The notes: generated from the sequence alone by a model not told the origin. Counted from the first letter of the stretch, positions 1 through 7,636 are shown. The stretch is DNA of 36,417 nt from Enterocloster lavalensis (GCF_902364025.1 NZ_CABJCG010000031.1:4677-41093); one strand, 5' to 3'. A program made the numbers and translations.

Positions 1-68
1 GCGTTTCCTTATTATACTTTGTCGTCAACCGCAGGTTGACGATAAGGGATACGTTTCCTTATTATACC
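1..68 (-). repeat. Dispersed 50-bp palindromic repeat, one full unit plus part of the next
   Basis: The 16-mer CGTTTCCTTATTATAC occurs at 2-17 and again at 52-67, a period of 50 bp. Between the copies lies a perfect 9-bp inverted repeat, TCGTCAACC at 22-30 and GGTTGACGA at 34-42, with loop GCA. Read on the minus strand the unit starts TATAATAAGGAAACGTAT and matches the three tandem units at 7745-7898 (ATAATTGAGGAAACG followed by a CATCAAC/GTTGGTG stem). The array probably continues left of the window. No coding sequence is visible in it. Confidence 0.75.
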
Positions 69-221
69 ATAAAATGCATGGAAAATGAGGCCGGCCGCCG
101 GATTTGCCGTTGCTTTTGAAACTATTTTTGAAAAATACCGGATTTATAAAACCGGACGGGCGGCTCAGACGTCTTATAGGCAGGAACGGGAAAATGAAAA
201 AGGAGGCGGAAAGGAGGTTTT

Positions 222-485
222 ATGGATTTTTTTAAGATTATCAACGACATTGCCGCGGAGACGCGGATGAATATGGGGGAAAAGGTGCGGATGCTGATCC
301 GGATTCTGGTGGGCATTTCTCCGAAACGGATCGAATGCCACAGGCGGGCCGGGCCGCCGGCGGGCGGGTATCCGGGGGAGAAGTCCCTGGGTCCGGGTCC
401 GGATGGCGCGATGGCGGCGGGAAGCTGCGCGGGGAAAATGAAGACGGCCGGGCCGGAGGCTACTCGTCCTCACGATATTCAATAA
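222..485 (+). CDS. Small hypothetical protein, doubtful
   Basis: This is an 87-codon ORF preceded by a very strong ribosome site, AAAGGAGGTTTT directly before the ATG. The first 40 residues (MDFFKIINDIAAETRMNMGE onward, with alternating charged and hydrophobic residues) look like a real amphipathic protein. From about residue 41 it becomes Gly/Pro/Arg-rich and of low complexity, like readthrough of non-coding G+C-rich DNA. The 3' end overlaps the convergent Cro/CI-type gene by 26 bp. It may be a real small protein or the surviving 5' end of a decayed gene. I recognise no family. Confidence 0.4.
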   Translation: MDFFKIINDIAAETRMNMGEKVRMLIRILVGISPKRIECHRRAGPPAGGYPGEKSLGPGPDGAMAAGSCAGKMKTAGPEATRPHDIQ

Positions 486-660
486 TATCGGCGACACCGC
501 ATTTTAAAATCCGGCAGAGCTGGTTGACGGTGTTGGTGGAAATACTGTTCCCCTGCTTGATGCTGTAGTAGGTAGCGCGGCTGAAGCCGGCCTTTTGCAG
601 CTTATAGGAAGTGATCTTCTTTTCTTTCATGGTTTTGAACAGCGGTTCATAGCTTATCAT
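460..660 (-). CDS. Small Cro/CI-type (XRE) helix-turn-helix regulator
   Basis: This 66-residue protein is essentially one HTH domain. Residues 15-60 (SYKLQKAGFSRATYYSIKQG, then STNTVNQLCRILKCGVADII) follow the small Cro/CI HTH_26 pattern: helix 2, turn, recognition helix with SRATYYSI, and the closing LCxxLxCxxxDIIEY signature. The start is fixed by GGAGG eight bases upstream of the ATG on the minus strand. It lies head to head with the small membrane-peptide gene at 794, so it may regulate that gene, itself, or both from the 661-793 interval. Its 3' end overlaps the weak ORF at 222-485. Family assignment is firm; the target is unknown. Confidence 0.85.
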   Translation of the reverse strand: MISYEPLFKTMKEKKITSYKLQKAGFSRATYYSIKQGNSISTNTVNQLCRILKCGVADIIEYREDE

Positions 661-711
661 CCCGTACCTCCGGCTGATGTGATGATTTAAGTATAGGGGG
701 CTTGAAAACGA

Positions 712-740
712 TTGAATATGTACGAATATACGAGTGTAAT
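712..740 (+). promoter_or_regulatory. Possible sigma-A promoter for the 794-3140 genes
   Basis: TTGAAT (712-717), a 17-bp spacer and TGTAAT (735-740) stand 54 bp before the ATG at 794. The match to consensus is moderate (one mismatch in the -10, two in the -35). It lies in the divergent interval shared with the Cro/CI-type gene. Confidence 0.4.
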
Positions 741-793
741 TGGAACGGGACGGAGGGCTGGTCCGGCCGTCGCAGAGTCAGGAGGTGGAGCGT

Positions 794-976
794 ATGGACC
801 AACGGTGGAAGTATAATTTTATAATACACATTCTTTTGAGTATTATGACAGTTCTTGCGGCAGCCGCGCTGTTTTTATTTTATGAGAACCGGCTGGCGGA
901 GGACATGATCCGGGAGCTGAACCGGGATTATGAGGAGCTGCTGCGGGAGCGGGGAGCCGGTTCCGGCGGCGAATGA
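794..976 (+). CDS. Small single-pass membrane protein
   Basis: The product is 60 residues. Positions 8-27 (FIIHILLSIMTVLAAAALFL) form one hydrophobic membrane segment, followed by a charged, heptad-like helix (residues 30-52, rich in E, R and L) that could be a short coiled coil. The ATG at 794 is chosen because AGGAGGTGGAGCG stands directly before it; an upstream in-frame start at 740 has no ribosome site and would add an 18-residue unlikely leader. It lies 112 bp before the secreted transglutaminase gene on the same strand. The shape recalls the small FtsL/DivIC-like or regulatory membrane peptides, but no family is recognised. Confidence 0.65.
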   Translation: MDQRWKYNFIIHILLSIMTVLAAAALFLFYENRLAEDMIRELNRDYEELLRERGAGSGGE

Positions 977-1088
977 AAAAAATTTAAATTATTTTCAAAT
1001 ATTTAAAACCGGCGGGGGATCGCAGGCGTCTTTAAGGCATAGGCAATCAAATTGGATCGACAGACCAACTATCAGGAGGGTAAAAAAG

Positions 1089-3140
1089 ATGAACAAAACG
1101 AAACGTATTGCACTGATCCGGCTGGGGGCAGCCGCCGTAATGACCGCGATGACCGCGTCCACCGCATTGGCGGGCACATGGCAGTCCGGGGCCGCAGGCT
1201 GGCGCTATCACAACGACGGCGGGCAGCCTGTGGGTGGCTGGATTCAGGATGGGGCGGAGTATTACCACACGGATGAAAATGGTTACATGCAGACCGGGTG
1301 GTACCAGGATATGGCCGACAACGGCCGCTGGTATTATCTGAATCCGCAGCAGGGCGGGCCCCAGGGCGCTTTAAAGACCGGCTGGCTGCTGGACAACGGC
1401 AGGTGGTATTTCCTGGACACCCGGATCGGGGGGCCAAGGGGCAGCCTGATGAGCGGCTGGCAGTGGATCGACGGGAAATGTTATTATCTGGACCCGGCGC
1501 AGGGTGGCGCCATGGCGGCGGACTGCATCACACCGGACGGCAGCAGGGTGGATGCTTCGGGAGCCTGGGTGGACGGAAACGGCGCTCCTCATTATGAGGA
1601 GGGGAAGGGGATTTCCTCCACTGTGACCGTGGACATCACCTCCCAGGGGCCAGGAGGCGCGGCGACCGGCTCCGGTGGCCGTACAGCGGGCGGTTCCGGT
1701 GGAGGAAGCGGTTCTGGCAGTGGAAGCGGGAGCAGCTACAGCGGCATTTATGGGGAGGATTTTGAGTGGAGCGATTATTCCGACGATTCGGTCAGCCGTT
1801 CGGCCAATGATTTTGAGAACGGCAACTACGGGATGATGGACTCCGACGAGCGGGAGGAGATGAAGGAGGCCATTGAGGATTTCAAGGACACCTATATCAC
1901 CTCCGGCATGAGCGATTTCGAGAAGGAGATCATGATCATCAAATGGCTGGTGGAGAATTGCAGCTATGAGAAGGCCAAGGACTGGTCCCGGGCAACCGGT
2001 TACAGCTGCATCGTGGAGGGCAAGGCACAGTGCTCCGGTTACGCGGATGCGTTTTTGCAGACGGCAAAGGCCTGCGGGCTGGAGGTCCGGTATGTATACA
2101 GCAGCACCCACGCCTGGAACCTGATCAAGCTGGACGGCGAGTGGTACCACGTGGACGTGACCTGGGAGGACCCGGTGGGAAGAAACGACTACGGTTTTTC
2201 CGGGTTGCGCAACCTGTACATCAACCTGGAGGACGATGAGATCAAGGGCGTGTCCCACCACCACAGCTGGCAGCCGGACCGGATTAAGGCCAGGGGAAGC
2301 GCCTATGGCCGCAAGGTGGTGGCCCAGTATCTGAAGGACGGCACCATCGACACTTCCAAAGGCGAGAGCTTTAAAGAGCAGATGGACCGGTATTTCGACA
2401 AGGTGACCAATGAGGACGGCAGCAACAGCTTTATCTATACCAGCACTGGGGCTACGGCGGACCGGATCTGCGCCTACCTGGAGACCATGATTGAGGCTAA
2501 GAGCGAGAACTTCGGCTTTTTGGTCCGTTATCCCTCCGCGTATACGGCTCAGGTGACGGGAAACTACAGCAAACTGGTGAAGATTAACAACGAGATTGAG
2601 GAGAAGGTGAACAGCCGGATCAATGAGAAGTATCAGAACGTGCTGAAAAATCCGGTGAGAATCTCCCTCTTTCTGAAACGGGATGCGGACGTCAACTATT
2701 ACGCGTATGAGAACGGAAGCCTTTACTATCAGGAGGGGCAGGGCAGGAAGATTAATTATCTGGTGCGTTTTGTGGACACGGACGGAAATGAGGTCGGAAC
2801 CCAGAGCGGCACGGGAGAAAAGAAACGGAGCGTCCAGCTGACATTCCCGGAGGGGTACAGCTGGATCAGCAACGGCTCTGAGAACTGCAAGGTAAGCCAG
2901 GGGAAGGTTTCTTACGGTGGAAGGAGCTTCCAGATTCTGGACGGCGACGAGATCGAAGTGCAGATCCGCCTGAGAAAGCTGAAAACGGAGAACAGCAAAC
3001 CGGTGGAGCAGGAGAAGGAGGTGCCGGAGACCGGGAAAGAGGCGGAGAGCGCGGGGAATATAGCGGAGAGTAAAGAGGAGAACAAAACGGAGAATCAGCA
3101 GCCGGAGAAGGCTTCGCCGTCCTCCGCGGACAGGAGATAG
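1089..3140 (+). CDS. Secreted cell-wall-binding transglutaminase-like protein
   Basis: The product has 683 residues from the ATG at 1089, which follows AGGAGGGTAAAAAAG; the longer frame from 930 lacks a ribosome site and would bury the signal peptide. Residues 1-28 form a signal peptide with an ALA|G cleavage site. Residues about 33-155 hold choline-binding-like wall repeats (GWRYHNDGG, GWYQDMADNGRWYYL, GWLLDNGRWYFL, GWQWIDGKCYYL). A Gly/Ser linker follows at about 180-215. The transglutaminase-like domain (about 245-370) shows a Cys-His-Asp triad at C315 (QCSGYADAF), H341 (HAWN) and D356 (HVDVTWEDP). The C-terminal tail is Glu/Lys-rich with no LPXTG or membrane anchor, so retention is probably through the repeats. 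The family may act as a peptidase or crosslinker; the substrate is unknown. Confidence 0.88.
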   Translation: MNKTKRIALIRLGAAAVMTAMTASTALAGTWQSGAAGWRYHNDGGQPVGGWIQDGAEYYHTDENGYMQTGWYQDMADNGRWYYLNPQQGGPQGALKTGWLLDNGRWYFLDTRIGGPRGSLMSGWQWIDGKCYYLDPAQGGAMAADCITPDGSRVDASGAWVDGNGAPHYEEGKGISSTVTVDITSQGPGGAATGSGGRTAGGSGGGSGSGSGSGSSYSGIYGEDFEWSDYSDDSVSRSANDFENGNYGMMDSDEREEMKEAIEDFKDTYITSGMSDFEKEIMIIKWLVENCSYEKAKDWSRATGYSCIVEGKAQCSGYADAFLQTAKACGLEVRYVYSSTHAWNLIKLDGEWYHVDVTWEDPVGRNDYGFSGLRNLYINLEDDEIKGVSHHHSWQPDRIKARGSAYGRKVVAQYLKDGTIDTSKGESFKEQMDRYFDKVTNEDGSNSFIYTSTGATADRICAYLETMIEAKSENFGFLVRYPSAYTAQVTGNYSKLVKINNEIEEKVNSRINEKYQNVLKNPVRISLFLKRDADVNYYAYENGSLYYQEGQGRKINYLVRFVDTDGNEVGTQSGTGEKKRSVQLTFPEGYSWISNGSENCKVSQGKVSYGGRSFQILDGDEIEVQIRLRKLKTENSKPVEQEKEVPETGKEAESAGNIAESKEENKTENQQPEKASPSSADRR

Positions 3141-3179
3141 GTATCCGCCGCCGTCCACTGTAAATAGAGAATAAGAATC

Positions 3180-3199
3180 CGCCGCCGGAGCGCGGCGGT
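3180..3199 (+). other. Stem-loop after the transglutaminase gene
   Basis: CCGCCGC (3180-3186) pairs with GCGGCGG (3193-3199) around a 6-base loop, in the 90-bp gap before the next gene. It has no following T run, so it may slow decay or partly terminate transcription, but it is not a classical terminator. Confidence 0.35.
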
Positions 3200-3230
3200 C
3201 ACACGATAAAGAGAGAAGAGGAGAGCAAAA

Positions 3231-3932
3231 ATGGGATTGTTTTCGAAAAAAGCGTGCGGGATTTGTGGGAGAGAAGAGCGGATGCCGACTACATTTTACA
3301 ATGAGGACGGCGGGAAGACTGCGATTTGCAGCGAGTGCTGCAAGGAGCTGCAGCTGGACGGGATCGCCAGGTACTGCCGCTGGGATGGGAGGGTCCCATA
3401 CTATGATACGGAGCTGGTGCCATTTCTGCAGCGGCGGGCAGCACTGTTGGAGGGACTGGACCAGGTGACGGCTGTGGATGTGGGAAATGTGAGGATTTTC
3501 GAGCGGGGCCTGGCTTTCCTGGGACTGGAAGGAGTTGTGGTTTCCCTGGACGAGATTTATCTGATCACATATTTCCAGGTGGATGTGGGGATGATGTCGG
3601 AAACGCTGGAGGTTGTATTTTTTACCAGAAATCCCCAGTTCCCGGTGCTTTTCGAGTTCATTTCCCTGAAAGCGCATCCGTTGAGTTTTAACAAAAAGGC
3701 GAAGGAAGGACGCGGCATGATGGAATCCCTGTATGGAGACATGTTAGGGGACGGCCTGATGTACCCGATGATGGAATACGGACAGCTGAAAAAACAGATG
3801 AAGGCCGATTACAAGGAGGGAAAATCGCCGGAGCTCAAGGCGCTGTTGTCACAGTTGGACGATATCCGGGCTGGATGGGGAAAATATAAGCTGGATAAGA
3901 TCGCAGAACTGATGGAAAGAAAGACGCGGTAA
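3231..3932 (+). CDS. DUF4428-like zinc-finger protein
   Basis: This 233-residue soluble protein starts with a four-cysteine zinc-binding element: C9-x2-C12 and C33-x2-C36 (KKACGICGRE and ICSECCKEL). This matches the N-terminal zinc-finger pattern of DUF4428-type proteins. The middle (about 90-160) is a hydrophobic, beta-rich region; the C-terminus (about 175-233) is helical and charged. There is no signal peptide or membrane segment. The start follows GAAGAGGAGAGCAAAA. An unusual 18-bp tandem repeat and a strong terminator follow immediately, so this gene probably ends its transcript with a repetitive 3' untranslated region. Function unknown. Confidence 0.75.
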   Translation: MGLFSKKACGICGREERMPTTFYNEDGGKTAICSECCKELQLDGIARYCRWDGRVPYYDTELVPFLQRRAALLEGLDQVTAVDVGNVRIFERGLAFLGLEGVVVSLDEIYLITYFQVDVGMMSETLEVVFFTRNPQFPVLFEFISLKAHPLSFNKKAKEGRGMMESLYGDMLGDGLMYPMMEYGQLKKQMKADYKEGKSPELKALLSQLDDIRAGWGKYKLDKIAELMERKTR

Positions 3933-3950
3933 ATCGCAGGGGCGGAACGG

Positions 3951-4238
3951 AACCGACGGCTGAGGTATAACCGGAGGTTGTGGCGGAACAGGCGGCTGAG
4001 GTATAGACAGCGGCTGCGGCGGAATCGGTGGCTGCGGCGGAACAGGCGGCTGCGGCGGAATCGGAGGCTGTGGCGGAACAGGCGGCTGCGGCGGAATCGG
4101 CGGCTGTGACGGAACAGGCGGCTGTGGCGGAATCGGCGGCTGCGGCGGAACAGGCGGCTGCGGTATAGACAGCGGCTGAGGCGGAACCGGTGGCTGAGGC
4201 GGAACCGGTGGCTGAGGTGTAACCGGAGGCTGTGGTAT
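3951..4238 (+). repeat. 18-bp minisatellite, 16 uninterrupted copies
   Basis: Sixteen exact-length units (period 18, no indels) run from 3951 to 4238, typified by AACAGGCGGCTGCGGCGG and AATCGGCGGCTGCGGCGG. Units alternate in part between AACA and AATC starts, hinting at a 36-bp higher-order unit. A 17th unit (4239-4256) merges into the 5' arm of the terminator stem. The array lies between the stop codon of the zinc-finger gene and its terminator, so it is probably transcribed. The plus strand is rich in GG runs. All minus-strand frames stay open because 18 is a multiple of 3 and the unit lacks stops there; that includes a Pro-Gln-rich frame, which I reject as a gene. Confidence 0.95.
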
Positions 4239-4242
4239 AACC

Positions 4243-4285
4243 GGCGGCCGGAGGAGCATTTGTTTGCTTCTCCGGCCGCCTTTTT
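4243..4285 (+). terminator. Rho-independent terminator
   Basis: GGCGGCCGGAGGAGC (4243-4257) pairs with GCTTCTCCGGCCGCC (4266-4280) with a single G-U pair, an 8-base loop, and TTTTT at 4281-4285. It ends the zinc-finger gene transcript after the minisatellite; the 5' arm is continuous with the last repeat unit. Confidence 0.88.
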
Positions 4286-4432
4286 CGTGCTACGGGACAC
4301 TGCCGCACGGCGGGCACTGGCGGAATCAGGAATTTTAAAAATAGTTTCAAAAAATAAAACCAAAGGCGATTGAAATGGGACCTATATAGTAGAAATAAAT
4401 CAAACAGTAGATGAGAGAGGATGGAGAATCAG

Positions 4433-5563
4433 ATGAGAGAACTGGGTCTGGGAATTGACAGGGTGTGCGGCCTTCTGTCGCCAAATAAAATCGCGGAGCG
4501 GCTGGGCCGTTCGGTTTCGCAGAATTCCGCAAGGCGGATGGATCCCCTGCTTAAAAACCTGCTGCGGTTGCTGTTGGTACTGTGCGAGGTTTCCCTGGTA
4601 CTGAACATGGCCTCCTGTGGGGATTCCGCTTACAGTGGATTCGAGTTGATCCGGCGGACCGTGGTGTTTGAGATTAAACGGGAATACGAGTGGGGAGCGG
4701 TGGCGCTGACCTTTATCTCCGCGATGTCCCTGGCAGGGATGGCGGTTCTGGCGGCCGGAAAAGCGCCGTTTCGCACGCTTTGCGCCATAACCGCCCTGGA
4801 CATGCTGTTGGCAGTGGGCGCGGTGGGATTCTATAAAATAAACGCCCTGTTTTACCCGCCTTCGGCAATGGGAATCGTGCACCCAAGATATGGCGCTTAT
4901 GTTGCTGCGGCGCTGTACATAGCCGCTTTTGCCACCGCCGTGTACGGCAGGGCCTGTGAGATGTCGCGGGGGATCGGAACGGCGCTTTGGGACTACAGCC
5001 ACCGGCAGGGGCCGTCTGCGGCGGAAGCGCCGTATGTTCTGGGGCAGGCCGTTCTCATGCTGCTCATGCTGTACCGCGTGCGGTCTGGATGGATGGAGAC
5101 GCGGATCATGCTGCAGGTGCTGCTGGCCATGGAGGCGGTACTGCTGCTTTTGACCCTGTGCCGTTCCCGGTACGCCGGTCCGGCGGCGGCAGCGGAAGTA
5201 ATGGGTCTTGTCTATATGGGTTATGCGACGGTGGCAAACGGCCGGAGATTGGGCGTTTTGTTTTTGATCGCATTTCTGGCGGTTTTTGGAATGGCGGTCC
5301 GGCTGCTGTTTTTCTTGAACCGAAGGGTGGAAAAGGAAATGGTGGAAATGGGGAGAAGGAGAGCGGAGGCGGCTGCCGGATCGCGGCAGGCGCCTCCCGC
5401 GTCCCGGCTTCACGCCCCTGCGGGGAGCCGTTTCTGTACCGGGTGCGGCGCCAGGCTGGACAGCGATTCCCTGTTCTGCCCGAGCTGTGGGAAGAAGCGC
5501 AGTCTCCGGCCCCGCGCAGCCCTCTCTGAGGGAAAGCAGGAACCGGCTGGACAAACCCGGTAA
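4433..5563 (+). CDS. Polytopic membrane protein with C-terminal zinc ribbon
   Basis: The product has 376 residues from the ATG at 4433, six bases after ATGGAG; an ATG at 4421 in the same frame would add four residues but has no properly spaced ribosome site. About seven or eight hydrophobic segments lie near residues 42-61, 88-108, 116-135, 155-172, 203-216, 226-243, 250-266 and 273-295. After a basic cytoplasmic linker comes a zinc ribbon at 334-355 (FCTGCGARL, then FCPSCGKK; two CxxC pairs), as often seen at the end of Firmicutes membrane proteins. It shares zinc-binding modules with its upstream neighbour, but a terminator separates them. Function unknown. Confidence 0.75.
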   Translation: MRELGLGIDRVCGLLSPNKIAERLGRSVSQNSARRMDPLLKNLLRLLLVLCEVSLVLNMASCGDSAYSGFELIRRTVVFEIKREYEWGAVALTFISAMSLAGMAVLAAGKAPFRTLCAITALDMLLAVGAVGFYKINALFYPPSAMGIVHPRYGAYVAAALYIAAFATAVYGRACEMSRGIGTALWDYSHRQGPSAAEAPYVLGQAVLMLLMLYRVRSGWMETRIMLQVLLAMEAVLLLLTLCRSRYAGPAAAAEVMGLVYMGYATVANGRRLGVLFLIAFLAVFGMAVRLLFFLNRRVEKEMVEMGRRRAEAAAGSRQAPPASRLHAPAGSRFCTGCGARLDSDSLFCPSCGKKRSLRPRAALSEGKQEPAGQTR

Positions 5564-5576
5564 TATTTGCTATAGT
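5548..5576 (+). promoter_or_regulatory. Sigma-A promoter for the cyclophilin gene
   Basis: TGGACA (5548-5553), 17-bp spacer, TATAGT (5571-5576). The -35 lies inside the last codons of the preceding membrane-protein gene, and the start codon of the cyclophilin gene is 56 bp downstream of the -10. Confidence 0.6.
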
Positions 5577-5631
5577 TTAAAAAGACAAAAAAGAGCCGGT
5601 TTTCCGGCCCCAAGCAGAAGGAGAATCGCAT

Positions 5632-6150
5632 ATGAGCAACCCGATTGTTACAATTACAATGGAAAATGGAGACGTGATGAAGGCAGAGCTCTACCCGGAG
5701 ATCGCGCCTAACACGGTAAACAACTTTATCAGCCTGGTCAATAAGGGATTTTACAACGGCCTGATCTTCCACCGCGTGATCCGCGGCTTTATGATTCAGG
5801 GCGGCTGCCCCGACGGCAACGGCATGGGTGGCCCCGGCTACGGAATCAAGGGTGAGTTCAGCCAGAACGGCATTAAGAACGATCTGAAGCATACCCCGGG
5901 CGTGCTGTCCATGGCCCGTTCCATGATGCCCAACTCCGCAGGTTCCCAGTTCTTCATCATGCACAAGAACTCCCCCCATCTGGACGGCGCTTACGCCGCT
6001 TTCGGCAAGGTGACCGAGGGCCTGGACGTGGTGGACAAGATCGCCTGCGTGCAGACGGACTACAACGACCGCCCCATGACACCCCAGAAGATCAGCTCCA
6101 TCACCGTGGAGACCTTCGGCGTGGACTATCCGGAGCCGGAGAAGTGCTGA
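5632..6150 (+). CDS. Peptidyl-prolyl cis-trans isomerase, cyclophilin type
   Basis: The 172-residue protein has no signal peptide, so it should be cytosolic. It catalyses cis-trans isomerisation of Xaa-Pro bonds during folding. The cyclophilin signature is clear: FHRVIRGFMIQGG with F46, R48, F53 and Q56, then NSAGSQFFI, and the AYAAFGKV motif near residues 120-127. The usual tryptophan of eukaryotic cyclophilins is absent from the LDGAYAAFG segment, as is common in bacterial single-domain forms. Length matches the family. The ribosome site is AGAAGGAG before ATG. The acetyltransferase gene follows after 7 bp and may be cotranscribed. Confidence 0.95.
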   Translation: MSNPIVTITMENGDVMKAELYPEIAPNTVNNFISLVNKGFYNGLIFHRVIRGFMIQGGCPDGNGMGGPGYGIKGEFSQNGIKNDLKHTPGVLSMARSMMPNSAGSQFFIMHKNSPHLDGAYAAFGKVTEGLDVVDKIACVQTDYNDRPMTPQKISSITVETFGVDYPEPEKC

Positions 6151-6157
6151 TTGATCT

Positions 6158-6958
6158 ATGATAAAGGAGATGGAGATCTGTGTGGACGGTTTGCGCCGCA
6201 CAATCGTCATATCGGATGAACCGGAGGCCCTGCTGGCGGCGAAAGCCGCCGGCAGGGCCATTATTGGCGTGGAGCAGAAAGCGGGCGGGGCGTCCCTGCC
6301 CGCGGCCCGGTATATCGTTCCCAGCTGGGAGTTCGTCACTGAGGAGCTGGCCGGTCTGGTGCTGCGGCGGCATCTGGGCCTTCCCTGGACCATCGGAGTG
6401 ACGGAGCGCCTGCTGATCCGGGAGCTGACCATGGGGGACAGAGAGGCCATTCCCGTTTCGGAGCTTAAGGCCGGGGAAGCCATGTTCGGGGACCCGGAAA
6501 TGCTGCGGGCCTACATCGGGGGACAGTACGGATTCTACGAGTACGGCACCTGGGCCATCCTGGAACGGGACAGCGGCCATCTGGCAGGCCTGGCCGGGGT
6601 GAGCCAGCCGCGCCTGCCGGAGGCGCTGGAACAGCGCCTGAACGCACACAGCGCCGGGTGCTGCCCGGGCCAGGCGTTTCTGGAGCTGGGCTATCATATT
6701 TTCCGGCCGTACCGGCGGAAAGGCTACGCTTTGGAAGCCTGCCGGGAGATTCTGGACTACACCTGCCAGGTGCTGTCCTGCCGCGCCTGCGCCATGATCG
6801 CAAATGAAAACAAGGCATCCCGCCGTCTGGCAGAACGCCTTGGTATGAAGCCGCTGACCCCGGGCGGCGAATTTATGGAAACAGATAGCGGATCATCTGA
6901 ACCGCTGCTTCTTTACGCGGAGAGCCGTCAATCACCGCCAGATAAGGCGGATCCATGA
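6158..6958 (+). CDS. GNAT-family N-acetyltransferase with N-terminal HAD-like segment
   Basis: The C-terminal half (about 85-245) is a GNAT acyl-CoA transferase: LLIRELTMGD at the domain start, the acetyl-CoA loop in LGYHIFRPYRRKGYALEA (R-x-x-G-x-A), and the closing ANENKASRRLAERLGMKPL typical of RimJ/RimL-like enzymes. The first 80 residues differ: TIVISDEPEALLAAKAAGRA resembles the piece of HAD phosphatases where an aging substrate is tracked, but has no catalytic DxDxT. The start is uncertain: ATG at 6158 lacks a ribosome site, whereas GTG at 6182 has ATGGAG six bases before it. The 3' end overlaps the convergent gene by 86 bp. The acetyl acceptor is unknown. Confidence 0.8.
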   Translation: MIKEMEICVDGLRRTIVISDEPEALLAAKAAGRAIIGVEQKAGGASLPAARYIVPSWEFVTEELAGLVLRRHLGLPWTIGVTERLLIRELTMGDREAIPVSELKAGEAMFGDPEMLRAYIGGQYGFYEYGTWAILERDSGHLAGLAGVSQPRLPEALEQRLNAHSAGCCPGQAFLELGYHIFRPYRRKGYALEACREILDYTCQVLSCRACAMIANENKASRRLAERLGMKPLTPGGEFMETDSGSSEPLLLYAESRQSPPDKADP

Positions 6959-7541
6959 CGATTCCGGTGATCTCATAGAAGCGGGTTCCCTCCAGGGAGA
7001 CGGCGGCGGGGATCATCTGACCTTCGGAACCGGCGGCGCTGTACATTTCGCCTGCCAGCGCGGCGTACAAGTCGGCCGGGAGCAGTTCGCTTAAGTCCGC
7101 GAAGGCGTCGACCCCGGCATAGTGGTCGATAGAATCCCGGTCCGCGATGACCACGTCCAGCCCCCTGCTGGCGACCAGGGCGCTGATTTTCGCCATGGTG
7201 GCGTAGCCGAACTCTGTGACATTGTCGCCGTAGGTGGCCATCAGGCCGGTGTTGATCTCGATGATATCTTTTTTGCCGCAGCCCAGGACCTGGCGCAGGT
7301 CCGTCTCCAGCGGGTCCATGCTGCTGGTGTCCCCGGAGCGGTCGTTGATCACGGCGATGGACAGGCGGGTGGTAAAGCTCTGGCGGTAAAGGGCGTTGCC
7401 GATCACGCTGATCAGGCAGATCACCACCGCCAGAGCGGCCAGATGAAACTTATAATATTCCCAGATGTACCAGATTTTGTCCCTGGCGCTCATCTGTTTT
7501 AGTTTCTCTCTTTCTATAGAAGCTTTCTCTTTCCAAGACAT
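6873..7541 (-). CDS. Membrane-anchored protein, function unknown
   Basis: The product has 222 residues. The ATG at 7541 is preferred because AGAGGAG lies seven bases upstream; a frame extending to 7577 has no ribosome site. The N-terminus is charged and cytoplasmic (SWKEKASIEREKLKQMSARD), followed by one membrane segment at about 35-55 (AALAVVICLISVIGNALY). The rest (about 160 residues) should be outside the cell; it contains SIAVINDRSG and LDVVIADRDS, patterns that recall periplasmic-binding-like folds. It is monocistronic and convergent with the acetyltransferase gene. I recognise it only as a conserved hypothetical type seen in Lachnospiraceae. Confidence 0.75.
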   Translation of the reverse strand: MSWKEKASIEREKLKQMSARDKIWYIWEYYKFHLAALAVVICLISVIGNALYRQSFTTRLSIAVINDRSGDTSSMDPLETDLRQVLGCGKKDIIEINTGLMATYGDNVTEFGYATMAKISALVASRGLDVVIADRDSIDHYAGVDAFADLSELLPADLYAALAGEMYSAAGSEGQMIPAAVSLEGTRFYEITGIVMDPPYLAVIDGSPRKEAAVQMIRYLFP

Positions 7542-7582
7542 GGACATTCTCCTCTTTTGATGATATTTCCCGTGCATGTCCT

Positions 7583-7612
7583 ATCATATCACAATTTCGC
7601 CACAGCGTTCCA
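7583..7612 (-). promoter_or_regulatory. Possible promoter for the membrane-anchored protein gene
   Basis: On the minus strand TGGAAC (7607-7612), 18-bp spacer and TATGAT (7583-7588) stand about 40 bp before the start at 7541. The -35 is weak, so this is tentative. Confidence 0.35.
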
Positions 7613-7636
7613 TAAATTTTTATAAAATGTGGCGGC

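Noticed and set aside
930..1088. Upstream extension of the transglutaminase ORF
   Set aside because: It overlaps the end of the 60-residue membrane protein, lacks a ribosome site, and puts the signal peptide inside the protein.
1371..3677. 768-codon open frame on the minus strand
   Set aside because: It is antisense to the transglutaminase and zinc-finger genes; the plus frames have a signal peptide and recognised domains and the minus frame has none.
3849..4259. Proline-rich minus-strand ORF (PQPPVP repeats)
   Set aside because: It is the antisense reading of the 18-bp tandem array, its start lies inside the terminator stem, it has no good ribosome site, and it ends inside the zinc-finger gene.
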